The notes beneath the pieces were generated by a model. That model saw only the letters and a program-made list of their open reading frames with translations, was not told where the DNA came from and did not search any database. The position numbers and the translations under genes are program-made. Below are positions 1-9,017 of a stretch of DNA of 64,000 nt, piece by piece; the first letter of the stretch is position 1; each line of letters starts with the position of its first letter. The stretch is from Niveispirillum sp. SYP-B3756 (GTDB taxonomy: Bacteria; Pseudomonadota; Alphaproteobacteria; Azospirillales; Azospirillaceae), in contig NZ_WIDQ01000003.1 in the NCBI RefSeq assembly GCF_009495745.1, forward strand, positions 124,001 to 188,000, written 5' to 3'.

Positions 1-319
1 ACCGTTCCGCCGGGAAATTCTCCACCAGGGCCGTGTGCTGGATGCCGGCATTGTTGACCAGAATGTCAACGGCGCCAAAGGCCTGCTCCGCACTGGCCAC
101 CATGGCGGCGATCTGGTCGGGCTTGCTCATGTCCGCGGCGGAATAGAGCGCCTTGACGCCGAAATCCGCCTCAATCGCCTGACGCTCCGCCTCGATCTCG
201 GCGGCATCGCCGAAACCGTTCAGCATGATGTCGGCCCCCGCGGCGGCCAGCTTGCGGGCGATGCCCAGCCCGATGCCGCTGGTGGAACCGGTGACGATGG
301 CGGTCTTACCCTTCAACAT
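1..319 (-). CDS. bdhA: 3-hydroxybutyrate dehydrogenase, SDR family (3' end cut by window)
   Basis: Translating the minus strand from the ATG at 319 gives a short-chain dehydrogenase N-terminus. The cofactor motif TGSTSGIG lies at residues 10-17, and the NNAG motif follows near residue 91 in the context VNNAGIQHTALVENFP. The stretch GADIMLNGFGDA and the GIQH after NNAG are typical of D-3-hydroxybutyrate dehydrogenase, which interconverts 3-hydroxybutyrate and acetoacetate with NAD and takes part in polyhydroxybutyrate turnover. About 106 of some 260 residues are inside the window; the catalytic Ser-Tyr-Lys part lies outside. The SDR assignment is firm, the substrate assignment good but based on the N-terminus only. 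Confidence 0.85.
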   Translation of the reverse strand, partial: MLKGKTAIVTGSTSGIGLGIARKLAAAGADIMLNGFGDAAEIEAERQAIEADFGVKALYSAADMSKPDQIAAMVASAEQAFGAVDILVNNAGIQHTALVENFPAER

Positions 320-433
320 GCTGTGCTGGCTCCCGAAAATGAATGGTTATTCAGGTTGATGAAATAACCCGGATCGCGCCGCCATCCAACCACGCTTTTC
401 GGCAGTGCGATAGGGGGTGTGGTGACGCGGGCA

Positions 434-3400
434 TCAGCCATCCCCCTTGCGCAGCCGGTCGAGAATCCCGCCCACCGGGTCGCGTGGGGTGGGGGCGGGC
501 TTGGCGGCCGGCTTGGCCACTGGCTTGGCCACTGGCTTGGAAGGAGTGGCGGGAGGGTTGGCGGGCGCTGCCGCTGCCGGGGCGGGCTTGGGGGCCTTGG
601 CGGCTTCCCGCTTCTGGCTCCAGCCCTGCAAGGCGGCAAGATCGGCCGTGCGTGTGGCGTTGTTTTTCGGCCCTTTCAGGGCAAGGCCGATGGCGGGGGG
701 GCTGCCGTCGGCGGCGGGCAACAGGCTGAAAGCCATGGTCAGGCTCTCGGGCTCCAGTGCCCAGGCACCGCCGCCGGTCACACTGCCGGCGGCGGATTCA
801 AGGCTTACCCCGCTCAGGGCGACCACCTTGTCGGCCAGCGACCAGTCGAGCGTCAGTTGATCGAATCCGGTCTGCCCGCCACGCGACAGCAAATGGCGCA
901 GATCGGCGGCCATATTGGCCCCGCCCTGGTCGATGCGCTTGGCGACGGCGCCCAGATCCAGCCCGGCCAGCGTGCCATTGCGGAAAGCCGCCTTGCCCTG
1001 GCCATTCAGCCCGGACCAGAGGCCATGCGGGTTCTTGCCTTCCCCGGTTCCATTGAAGCTCAGTTCCACCTGACCGGCGGTGACGCCCATACCGGTGGGA
1101 AGGGCGGCGAACCGGTCGGGCAGGGTTGCCCCCTTGACCGCCAGGGTCATGTTGCCGGTCAAGGGCGGGGCCCCGCCCTCCGGTCCGGTTTCCATCTGTG
1201 CCCAGGCGCCGCTGGCGCTCAGGCTGCCGCCCTGCCAGGTGCCGGTCCCTTCATTCAGGCGCAGCAGGCCGGGTCGTGCCTCCAGCCGCAGCAGGGTGTT
1301 TTGCGCCGTCTCCCCCGCCAGGGTCAGGGCGGCGCTGCGCAGGGTCAGGGCACCATTATAGCGGCGGGTCCAACCCAGGCCGATATCCCCCTCCGGCTTG
1401 GTCAAGTTGGGGATGAACCGATCCAGGTCCAGGGCACCCAGGCTCAATTCCCCATCCAGGCTGGGGGGCGTGGCTTCCCCGCCCTCTGCCGGGGCCGGTT
1501 TGCCGGGTGTCCAGCGCAGGGTGCCTTCCAGGGGCTGGCCGGCGAAATTGCCTTGCAGGGCGGAAAGCGTCAGCACCTCGCCCCTTCGGCCACCCAGTTC
1601 CCCATAAAGGTCCAGATTGCCCAGCCCCGCCAGCGCGGCATCGGGCAGCAGCAGGCGCAGCGCGTCGGCGGTTTCCGGCAGGGTGGTACGGATTTTCAAG
1701 GCGAGGGTGGGTGCCGCTGCTGGTTCCAGCACCTCCCCGCCGATCTGGACGGTACCACCCAGCAGGCCGGCGCGGATATCCAGCGCGGCCTTGGCATCAT
1801 CGCCCACCATCCGCGCTTCCAGCGATACGGCCCCCAGCCGGTCGGCCAGCGGGATGGCATCGATGGCCAGCGCGCGGAACAGCGGGGCCAGGGTGGGCGC
1901 GCTGGCGGTCAGGGTCAGGTGGGAACCGCCGGTCTGCCCGGTCCCGGCATAGCGGCCATTGGCCTGCAGGGCGATGCCGGACAGGGATTTCACCGCCAGT
2001 TGGCGCAGGGTGACAGCACCATTTTCCAGGCTGCCATCCAGGGCCAACCCTTCGGCCTGCAAGCTGGCCAGGGCCAATTGATCCGCCTTCAGGTCCAGCG
2101 TCAGGTTGGTTTCCTTGACCAGCGGGGCCAGCAGGTCGGCCCAGGCGGGCGCATCGGCCGTGCGATAGGCATCCAGGTCCAGCCGGTCCAGCACCAGCCG
2201 GGCGCCAAGCCCGGTGCGTTCCCGCCTTGTCAGACTGACGGCTCCGGTCAGTTTCGTGGTGTCGATGCTGCCGGTCAGGTCGGTCAGCGACAGATCATCC
2301 GGCTTGCCGGCCAGCTTGCCATGCAGGTCCGCTTGCCGCAGCCGTTCCACCGGCACCTTGGCCAGATCAAGGCCGGCCCAGGTCAGCGTGTCGCGCAGGG
2401 ACGGGCTGGTCAGGCTGACGGCAAGCTCCATGCGCGCTGCCGCTTCCCGCAGATCGGCACTGCCCGACAGGGTGATGGCGGTGCCGCCGGGCAGGGTGGC
2501 ATTGCCCTGATCCACCGCCAGCACCCGATCCTGCATCCGGCCCACCAGCCGCAGGTCGCGCAGCGTATCCCCGTGCCAGCGCGCCTCATCGGCCAGCAGG
2601 TCGATATCCATCAGGGCGCTGGGCCAGAAATCCACCGGCAATTCGCCGGGCTTGCCCAGCATATCCAGATCCAACTGGCTGAAGGCCAGCACCAGCGATC
2701 CCGATGCCTCGGCAGAGCGGGGGAATTCCGCGCTGCCGGTGGCGTGGGCCACCCCCCATTGCAGGTCGATCCCATCGATCCCGACACTGTCATGGTCTGC
2801 CGTCAACCGCCCGCCAAATTGCACCGACCGGCCCAGCCCGTCGGCCGGTTGTGAAGTCAGCCCCAGCAGCGGGCGCAACAATGCGGCCAGCGGATTGGCA
2901 TCCACCGCCTGCAGGCTGATGTCGCCTGTCAGCTTGTCGCTGTCGCCCGCCGGCAGCACGCCGGAAAAGCGCATTTCCGTCTTGCCCGCCGGCATGGACA
3001 GGGTGGCCCGCACCGGCAGGGCCCCGCCAGCGGCCCGGCGCGCGGCAGCAAAGCTGAGGCGCAGCGGCTGGTCATTGGCGGTGGCATTGGCGGTCAGTTC
3101 AAACGGCCCATCGGGGCCACCGGCTGTCAGTTCCCCGGTCAGTGCTTCCAGCCGCAGGGTGGGCCGTTCCGGGCGCTCCCAACTCAGCCGGCTGTCGCTG
3201 AAATGCAGGCTTTCCACCTGCACCGATTTGCCCAGCGACTGCACGGCAATGGGCCAGCGCACAGTGCCGTCACGGTCCTGGCGCACCCGCATGTCGGCGC
3301 CTTGCAGGCGCAGCGATTCGATTTCGATGGATTGCGACAGCAGGGCCAACGGGCGCACGCGCAGCGCCACCTTTTCCACGCTGGCGACATTCTCCCCGCC

Positions 3401-3613
3401 ATCCAGCAGGCGCACATCGGCCACGGTCAATGCTGGCGCGGGCAGCAGGGTCAGCGAAAGGTCGCCATCGATCACCACCTGCCGCCCCGTCAGATCGGCC
3501 AGGACGGCGGCCACCTGATCGCGGAACTGGTTCCAGGGAATAAGCGCCGGGGCCAGCACCAGACCGGCGCCGACCAGCAGCAACAGAACCACCAGGACCA
3601 GGAATTTGCGCAA
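434..3613 (-). CDS. AsmA family protein
   Basis: This 1059-residue protein begins with one membrane anchor (residues 4-25) followed by the AsmA signature region (PWNQFRDQVAAVLADLTGRQVVIDGDLSL). The long middle part repeats the beta-rich pattern of AsmA and related bridge-like lipid transfer proteins, with many short LxLxxLDL-type strands. The C-terminus is a low-complexity Ala/Pro/Lys tail with repeated KPVAKP units, then a basic end. AsmA proteins sit in the inner membrane, extend into the periplasm and are linked to outer membrane lipid homeostasis. The start used is a TTG at 3613, because it directly precedes the membrane anchor. It is divergent from the DUF4169 gene. Family assignment is confident; the exact role is not known. 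Confidence 0.85.
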   Translation of the reverse strand: MRKFLVLVVLLLLVGAGLVLAPALIPWNQFRDQVAAVLADLTGRQVVIDGDLSLTLLPAPALTVADVRLLDGGENVASVEKVALRVRPLALLSQSIEIESLRLQGADMRVRQDRDGTVRWPIAVQSLGKSVQVESLHFSDSRLSWERPERPTLRLEALTGELTAGGPDGPFELTANATANDQPLRLSFAAARRAAGGALPVRATLSMPAGKTEMRFSGVLPAGDSDKLTGDISLQAVDANPLAALLRPLLGLTSQPADGLGRSVQFGGRLTADHDSVGIDGIDLQWGVAHATGSAEFPRSAEASGSLVLAFSQLDLDMLGKPGELPVDFWPSALMDIDLLADEARWHGDTLRDLRLVGRMQDRVLAVDQGNATLPGGTAITLSGSADLREAAARMELAVSLTSPSLRDTLTWAGLDLAKVPVERLRQADLHGKLAGKPDDLSLTDLTGSIDTTKLTGAVSLTRRERTGLGARLVLDRLDLDAYRTADAPAWADLLAPLVKETNLTLDLKADQLALASLQAEGLALDGSLENGAVTLRQLAVKSLSGIALQANGRYAGTGQTGGSHLTLTASAPTLAPLFRALAIDAIPLADRLGAVSLEARMVGDDAKAALDIRAGLLGGTVQIGGEVLEPAAAPTLALKIRTTLPETADALRLLLPDAALAGLGNLDLYGELGGRRGEVLTLSALQGNFAGQPLEGTLRWTPGKPAPAEGGEATPPSLDGELSLGALDLDRFIPNLTKPEGDIGLGWTRRYNGALTLRSAALTLAGETAQNTLLRLEARPGLLRLNEGTGTWQGGSLSASGAWAQMETGPEGGAPPLTGNMTLAVKGATLPDRFAALPTGMGVTAGQVELSFNGTGEGKNPHGLWSGLNGQGKAAFRNGTLAGLDLGAVAKRIDQGGANMAADLRHLLSRGGQTGFDQLTLDWSLADKVVALSGVSLESAAGSVTGGGAWALEPESLTMAFSLLPAADGSPPAIGLALKGPKNNATRTADLAALQGWSQKREAAKAPKPAPAAAAPANPPATPSKPVAKPVAKPAAKPAPTPRDPVGGILDRLRKGDG

Positions 3614-3691
3614 CGGACCAACCCTCTTGCCATAGCCGTGCAGACCGGCGTTAACCTATCGCGGGAACGCCGCCGAGGGATAGGGGATGAA

Positions 3692-3877
3692 ATGGGCGAA
3701 ATCGTGAATCTCAATCGGGCCCGCAAGGCCAAGGAAAAGGCCGCACGGGAATCACAGGCGGCAGAGAACCGGGTGAAGTTCGGCCGCACCAAGGCTGAGA
3801 AACAAAAAAGCCGGGCCGAGGATGAAGCCAAGGCCCGGCTTTTGGAAGGTCACAAGCTGGATAAACCAGACCAATAA
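3692..3877 (+). CDS. DUF4169 family small protein
   Basis: A 61-residue, highly charged protein starting MGEIVNLNRARKAKEKAARE, which is the hallmark of the alphaproteobacterial DUF4169 family. It is predicted to be one long helix rich in Lys, Arg and Glu (NRVKFGRTKAEKQKSRAEDEAK) with no membrane segment. The ATG at 3692 follows a purine-rich GAGGGATAGGGG stretch. Function is unknown. Its stop codon is immediately adjacent to the stop codon of the convergent glucan synthase-like gene, with no base between them. Confidence 0.8.
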   Translation: MGEIVNLNRARKAKEKAARESQAAENRVKFGRTKAEKQKSRAEDEAKARLLEGHKLDKPDQ

Positions 3878-6487
3878 CTATTCTGCCGCCGGCGCCGGCT
3901 GCGGTTCATCCTGCTTGGGCATGGGCAGGCCGTTGATGGTGGCCACGGCCAGGGCTGCGATATAGGGCAGGGACTGCACCACCAGCATGGCCGACCAGAT
4001 ATAGGCGTCGCGGTTGTCGCCACCTTCGCGCCAACCCACGGCAAAGGCGGTGATCCACAGGGCCACCATCAGCATCACCTCTTCCTTGGCGTGCAGGAAG
4101 CCCTGGATCAGCGCCGGCTGATCCTCGCACTTCGGCGTGCGCACGAAGGGGCGGCCCTGGGTGAACAGCCCGGTCCAGACGGCGCGGCCCACCGTATGGG
4201 TCAGCGCCATGCCGGCCACGGCGGCATTCACCTTGTCCAGGAAGCCGCACTTCACCCGTGCCGCATAGAGCCAAAGACCGCACGCCACCTTGAAGAAGAA
4301 GACGCCCAGCGTGGGCATGATGAAGACGGTGGGCGGGAATTCGAAATAGCGCGGTGCCAGCAGCAGGCCCAGCGACCAGAAGACACCGCCAATGACAAAG
4401 CCCATATGGGCCGCATCTGCGAACCAGGGCAGCCAGCCGGTGACGAAATGGTATTTCTGGCCAAAGGTTAGTTTCTTGCCGGATGGCAGGAATTCCCGCC
4501 AATGCCGTTTGATGATCTGCACGGCACCATAGGCCCAGCGGAAACGCTGGGTCTTGTAGCCGGCGAAGCTGTCCGGCACCAGGCCTTTGCCGAAACTGTC
4601 GGGCATATAGACCGATTCCAGCCCCTCCTCGAACAGGCGCAGGCCCAACTCCGCATCCTCACAGATGCACCATTCGGCCCACCAGCCCACCTGTTTCAGG
4701 ATGGAGGTGCGGATCAAGGTCATGGTGCCATGCTGGATAATGGCGTTGCGTTCGTTCCGCTGCACCATGCCGATATGGAAAAAGCCCTGATATTCCCAAT
4801 TGATCATCCGGTGGAACGGATGGATGTGCCAATCCCGGTAATCCTGCGGGCTCTGCACGAAGGCGACCTTGGGATTTTCGAAATAGGGGGTGGTGGAGGA
4901 CAGCCAGTCCGGTGTGACCTGATAATCGCTGTCGATCACGCCGACCACTTCGGCATCCGGGGCCGTGACGGCCAGACCGAAATTCAGCGCACCGGCCTTG
5001 TAGCCCGGCCATTTCGCCAGATGGAAGAAGCGGAAATGCGGCCCCAGCTTGGCGCAATGTTCTTCCAGCGGCTTCCATACCGCCTCATCCTTGGTGTTGT
5101 TGTCCAGCACCAGCACTTCGAAGTTGGGATAATCCATCTTCGCCAATGCGTTCAGGGTTTCGATCACCATATGCGCCGGCTCGTTATAACAGGGCACATG
5201 GATGGAAACCTTGGGGTAGTAATTGTTGGGGTTGGCCTTGACGGGGGCGAATTTCCGCTTCCAACGGTCGGTCCACACCACCTCCGTCAGTTCCAGCCCG
5301 TCAATCAGCACCACCACCAACAGCAATATCTGGGCAAAGATCAGCACCAGGAAGGCGATGAAGGACATGGTGTTCATGCCCGTGGTCATCGCCTCTGTTG
5401 CCGTCCAGACCAGACCGGACGCAATACCCTGGATCAGGGCGCCATAGAAAAGCTGGCCGGTGGGTTTCAGATCGTCGCGCCGCAGCACGAACCAGACCAT
5501 GGGCAGGAAGGCCAGTGCCGTGGCGATGGCGCAGAGCACCGGCCAGCCCGGCACTTCGAACACCCCACCTTCCATGGGGAATTTCATTTGGCGATGGGTA
5601 TCCCAGATGCCCCAGTTGGCCTCAGCCTCGCCGCCGATCTCCCGCTTCCAGGGCTGGTCGAAGGCTTCCATGATGTAATAGTCCCAGCGGTTCTCACCGG
5701 CCAGGTTCAGGAAATTGCGGATGAAGGTGGCCTCGTTCACCAAGCTGGCCTGAGCACCGCCGCGATAGGGTCCATCGGACGGCCAGCCGGCCTCACCCAC
5801 CAGGATATGCTTGTCCGGGTACTTGGCGCGCACCGCGTCATAGCCTTTGCGCACCTGATCCATCGCCTGTTCGATCGGCACCTTTTCCCAATAGGGCAGC
5901 AGATGGATGGTGATGTAATCCACCGCCTCCGCCAACTCGGGATGCTTGAGCCAGACATAGGGCGGCTCAGCGGTGGAAACCGGCACGTCCAGCTGCTTCT
6001 TGACGCGCTGCACGTAATCGATCAGCGCGCCGACCTCCAGATCGCCGCGATACATCACCTCATTGCCGACCATCACCCGCTTCACATTGGGGTTGGCGCG
6101 GGTGAGGCGGACGAGGCTGTTAATCTCCTGCTCATTCTTGCCCAGATCGCCGGAAATCCAGGCGCCGGCCGTCACATCCAGGTCATGCTTGGCGGCCAGC
6201 TCCGGGATCACCTCCAGCCCGTCGGTGGCGGTATAGGTGCGGATAGAGCGCACATAGGGGGCCACCACTTCCAGGTCACGCTCCATCTCGGCGCGGCTGG
6301 GGTGGCGGCCATCCTGCGGATTCTGGTTTTCCTGATAGGGGCTGAACGCCACGCCGGCGATGGTGCCGGCCCACAGGCGCTCGGGCGTGGTGGGCCGGTT
6401 GGACACGGCCCAGGCGCCGATATTGCCCAGAACCAGCAGCACCAGCACCAGCCAGGCCGAACCACGCATCTTCAGGATTTTGCCCAT
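3878..6487 (-). CDS. GH17-like / GT2 fusion, beta-1,3-glucan synthase-like (NdvB/NdvC type)
   Basis: An 869-residue inner-membrane protein. After one N-terminal membrane segment comes a GH17-like domain (about residues 40-305) with both expected glutamates: NE at 142-143 (acid/base) and E232 in VGEAGWP (nucleophile). Three or four membrane segments follow (about 315-400), then a processive GT2 domain with DSD at 519-521, ED at 610-611 and QRFRW at 647-651, then more membrane segments. This layout matches the rhizobial and azospirilla proteins that build cyclic or branched beta-1,3/1,6-glucans, so a role in periplasmic glucan or exopolysaccharide synthesis is likely. The ATG at 6487 was preferred to an in-frame TTG at 6499, whose ribosome site would be too close. 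The exact glucan linkage cannot be read from sequence. Confidence 0.85.
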   Translation of the reverse strand: MGKILKMRGSAWLVLVLLVLGNIGAWAVSNRPTTPERLWAGTIAGVAFSPYQENQNPQDGRHPSRAEMERDLEVVAPYVRSIRTYTATDGLEVIPELAAKHDLDVTAGAWISGDLGKNEQEINSLVRLTRANPNVKRVMVGNEVMYRGDLEVGALIDYVQRVKKQLDVPVSTAEPPYVWLKHPELAEAVDYITIHLLPYWEKVPIEQAMDQVRKGYDAVRAKYPDKHILVGEAGWPSDGPYRGGAQASLVNEATFIRNFLNLAGENRWDYYIMEAFDQPWKREIGGEAEANWGIWDTHRQMKFPMEGGVFEVPGWPVLCAIATALAFLPMVWFVLRRDDLKPTGQLFYGALIQGIASGLVWTATEAMTTGMNTMSFIAFLVLIFAQILLLVVVLIDGLELTEVVWTDRWKRKFAPVKANPNNYYPKVSIHVPCYNEPAHMVIETLNALAKMDYPNFEVLVLDNNTKDEAVWKPLEEHCAKLGPHFRFFHLAKWPGYKAGALNFGLAVTAPDAEVVGVIDSDYQVTPDWLSSTTPYFENPKVAFVQSPQDYRDWHIHPFHRMINWEYQGFFHIGMVQRNERNAIIQHGTMTLIRTSILKQVGWWAEWCICEDAELGLRLFEEGLESVYMPDSFGKGLVPDSFAGYKTQRFRWAYGAVQIIKRHWREFLPSGKKLTFGQKYHFVTGWLPWFADAAHMGFVIGGVFWSLGLLLAPRYFEFPPTVFIMPTLGVFFFKVACGLWLYAARVKCGFLDKVNAAVAGMALTHTVGRAVWTGLFTQGRPFVRTPKCEDQPALIQGFLHAKEEVMLMVALWITAFAVGWREGGDNRDAYIWSAMLVVQSLPYIAALAVATINGLPMPKQDEPQPAPAAE

Positions 6488-6664
6488 CTTACCAATCAAG
6501 CCCCTGGAAACAGCCGGATGTCATCCGCAAACCGGCATGGTGTGGCAGCCGTTTCTGTTATTTTTGTGAACCGCGCAATGTCTATCGCTACTTGCCCACC
6601 TTAAGATAACGCAATATAGCACCGCTGGTACAGTGTTGCCCCAGTATCACGCTGATTTGAAGGG

Positions 6665-7096
6665 ATGCGCAGCGCCATGGAAAATTTCACCCTGCATGAA
6701 CGGCTGGCCGCCGATACGGTTCCGCTGGGGGATTTGCCGCTGTGTCGCGTGCTGTTGATGCGCAACCAACTGTTCCCCTGGCTGATCCTGGTACCGCGTC
6801 GGGCCGGGGCGATCGAGATTCATCGCCTGTCGGTGGTCGATCAGATGCAGTTGACGCATGAGACCTCAGCGGCGGCGCAGGTCCTGGAGCATCTTTTCCA
6901 GCCCGACAAGATCAATACCGGGGCGCTGGGTAATATGGTGTCGCAGCTTCATATTCATGTGATCGCCCGTCGCCGCGACGATCCTGCTTGGCCTGGCCCG
7001 GTCTGGGGCAGCGGACAGGGGGCTGACTACGCAGAAGGGGAGGCGGAGCGGCTGGCGGCGGCGGTTTGGCGGGAACTGGCACGCTTTGACGGTTAA
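6665..7096 (+). CDS. HIT domain protein
   Basis: A 143-residue protein of the histidine triad superfamily, whose members are nucleotide hydrolases or transferases. The C-terminal signature reads MVSQLHIHVIARRRDDPAWPGPVWG, where the first position of the usual H-x-H-x-H triad is Gln. The DPAWPGPVWG tail is, to my memory, usual for the proteobacterial branch that also carries this Gln, so I do not treat it as damage. A second ATG at 6677 (MENFTLHERL) may be the true start because GAAGGG abuts the first ATG. The substrate is unknown. It is divergent from the glucan synthase-like gene. Confidence 0.8.
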   Translation: MRSAMENFTLHERLAADTVPLGDLPLCRVLLMRNQLFPWLILVPRRAGAIEIHRLSVVDQMQLTHETSAAAQVLEHLFQPDKINTGALGNMVSQLHIHVIARRRDDPAWPGPVWGSGQGADYAEGEAERLAAAVWRELARFDG

Positions 7097-7179
7097 GTTT
7101 TGGTGACGGGCTGGACAGGCCACCGGGGGTGCTTTAGCGATTGGTTCTATCTAAACGCAGTAAAGGTATCAGATTTGTC

Positions 7180-8010
7180 ATGAAGCGCCTTCTGCTCGGC
7201 ATGGCTTTCGTTCTTTCGGCATCCCTGGCCCCGGCTGCCGCACCGCCCGTGCGGGTGATGAGCTACAATATCCGCTATGACAATCCGGATGACCGGCCCA
7301 ACTGGGCGGAACGCCAGGGGCCGATGCTGGCGCAAATCCGCTTCACCGCCCCGGATATCCTGGGCGTACAGGAAGCGCTGCCGCACATGCTGGCAGCACT
7401 GGCCCAGGGGCTGCCCGGCTATGGTCATTACGGCAAGGGCCGCAATGACGGGGTGCAGGGTGAAAGCACCGCCATTTTTTACAGCCAATCCCGTTTTGAA
7501 CAGGTGCGTGCCGAAACCCAATGGTGTTCGAAGACACCCGACCGGCCCAGCAAGGCCGATGGGGCAGGGGAGCCGCGCACCATCACCCGGCTGGTGCTGA
7601 AGGATCGGCAGGATGGCGCGCTCTATGATGTGCGCAATGTGCATTTCGACAATGTCAGCGACCGAGCCCGCAGCGACTGTGCCCGGCAGGTGGCGGCCAT
7701 CCCGACGGCACCGGGTGCCCATACCATTGTGCTGGGCGATCTCAACAGTGGGTTGGATGGCGGGGCCTATCACTTGCTGGCAACGGGAAGCGGCCTGCGC
7801 GATGCTCGCCCGCTCAGCCCGATCATTTTCGGGCCGGAGGGCACTTTCAATGATTTCGACATCCGCCAGAGCGGGGAGGCCATCGATCATATTTTCATCG
7901 ATGCCGGCCTTGGGGTGGCGCGCTTCGCCACCCTGACCGACAGCATCAATGGGCAGGTGATTTCCGACCATTATCCGCTGGTGGCGGATATGGTGCCGGC
8001 GGTCAGGTAA
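7180..8010 (+). CDS. secreted endonuclease/exonuclease/phosphatase family protein
   Basis: A 276-residue protein with an N-terminal signal peptide (MKRLLLGMAFVLSASLAPAAA). The fold-defining motifs occur in order: MSYNIRYDN (metal-site Asn), GVQEAL (metal Glu), the central NVHFDNVS strand, LGDLNSG (Asp/Asn) and SDHYPLVAD (catalytic His). This is the DNase I/sphingomyelinase-like fold, and the NIRYDNPDD start resembles the exported group often annotated as phosphoesterases of unknown substrate. The ATG at 7180 was chosen because it begins the signal peptide; an upstream TTG at 7141 would add 13 residues ahead of it. Confidence 0.85.
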   Translation: MKRLLLGMAFVLSASLAPAAAPPVRVMSYNIRYDNPDDRPNWAERQGPMLAQIRFTAPDILGVQEALPHMLAALAQGLPGYGHYGKGRNDGVQGESTAIFYSQSRFEQVRAETQWCSKTPDRPSKADGAGEPRTITRLVLKDRQDGALYDVRNVHFDNVSDRARSDCARQVAAIPTAPGAHTIVLGDLNSGLDGGAYHLLATGSGLRDARPLSPIIFGPEGTFNDFDIRQSGEAIDHIFIDAGLGVARFATLTDSINGQVISDHYPLVADMVPAVR

Positions 8011-8016
8011 CCTAGC

Positions 8017-8454
8017 TCACAGCGGGCGGATAAAAATCTGGTCGCCGCCGCTGGTCATCCCGTCCGGTGCCCAGCCATTGCGCTGGTAAAAAGCGGCGGC
8101 GCGGCTTTCTGGCTGGGTGGATAAGGTCGCCTGTTGCCAGCCGGCGCGGCGCAGATCGCCGATCATCCGTTCCATCAGGCTTTGTCCGATGCCCCGGCCC
8201 TCCGCCTCAGGGAAAATGAAAAGCGCCCAGATGCTGCCATCCCGCAGATCAGCGGCGGCAAACCCCAGACATTCGCCTGTGGCTTGTTCGCATAACCAAA
8301 GCGATCCTTGTTCGATGAAGGGGTAATAAGCACTCTCCGGCACCCTGGCGGGGTTGGACAGGATATTTTCCCGCACCGAAAGTCGGATATGCATCAGGTT
8401 GGGGATATCCGGCCTCGTCGCAAGGCGGATGTGATAGGCGAGGGAAGCTGTCAT
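8017..8454 (-). CDS. GNAT family N-acetyltransferase
   Basis: A 145-residue GNAT protein. The acetyl-CoA binding motif A appears as ALFIFPEAEGRGIGQSLMERM, where the Q/R-x-x-G-x-G/A signature is GRGIG, and the C-terminal motif B region is AAAFYQRNGWAPDG. The start ATG at 8454 is preceded by GGAG at a good distance; a longer reading to 8586 has no support. The substrate is unknown. The 3' end lies 6 nt from the stop of the convergent endonuclease-fold gene. Confidence 0.82.
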   Translation of the reverse strand: MTASLAYHIRLATRPDIPNLMHIRLSVRENILSNPARVPESAYYPFIEQGSLWLCEQATGECLGFAAADLRDGSIWALFIFPEAEGRGIGQSLMERMIGDLRRAGWQQATLSTQPESRAAAFYQRNGWAPDGMTSGGDQIFIRPL

Positions 8455-8601
8455 GATTTCTCCATCCCCCCGACCCTGGCCGATTTTCACCCTGGCTGCA
8501 CCGTCTTTTTCAGCTTGGCCGTGTGGCCCTAGATGAGTCTGCCTGCGAGCGGATTCACGCCAAAAGGTCATTTCACCTTTCTGCAATCTACTTTAGATCA
8601 G

Positions 8602-8919
8602 TTATATGGGGCCGGGGTAGTGGGCAATGGTGCTGTCTGCCGTCAGCAACAATAAACCTTCAATATTCGCCTGGGCGATCAATATCCGGTCGAATGGCAT
8701 CAATTTCTGCTCGCCCCAGCTCATCAAACTCATCGGGTACCAGAAATAACCGGCCAGCATTCCCAACCGGCGTGGGGGCTTCTCAATCGCGGCAAGGGGA
8801 ACCACCTTGACCAGCGGTTTGCCGGCCTTGGCGATGATAAATTTCTCGCCCTTCACGGTGTCTTCGACCAGACGGGAAAGGTTGGTCTTGGCTTCGTGGA
8901 AGTTCACCACGCGCGTCAT
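8602..8919 (-). pseudogene. VapBC-type remnant: antitoxin N-terminus joined to PIN toxin C-terminus
   Basis: The first 53 or so residues (MTRVVNFHEAKTNLSRLVED through PPRRLGMLAG) are a Phd/YefM-type antitoxin, with GGAGGGG ahead of the ATG at 8919. The last 30 residues (PFDRILIAQANIEGLLLLTADSTIAHY) are the C-terminus of a PIN-domain VapC toxin. Between them the reading frame makes no family sense, but the +2 frame from about 8737 reads PDEFDELGRAEIDA, a normal VapB tail. So one base was lost near 8738-8743, and a deletion then joined the VapB tail to the toxin near 8695-8700. The result is one open frame of 105 residues that lacks the toxin's N-terminal acidic residues. It is unlikely to be an active toxin; the antitoxin DNA-binding part could still be made. 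Confidence 0.75.
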
Positions 8920-9017
8920 GGTCCCCTCCGACAAACTTAGTCTAATGAGCTTCGTTTAAAGGATACTTGCCAGCAATCACCCTTTCCGTTCGTGCTGCGT
9001 TCCGCCATGATGCGCCG

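Noticed and set aside
419-2854. Long open frame on the plus strand opposite the AsmA gene
   Set aside because: It is the antisense shadow of a GC-rich gene: Gln/Gly/Pro-rich composition, no domain, no ribosome site.
6725-7040. Gln in the first histidine triad position of the HIT protein as a lost catalytic residue
   Set aside because: The surrounding motif matches the proteobacterial HIT branch that, as far as I recall, normally has Gln there; the central histidines are intact.
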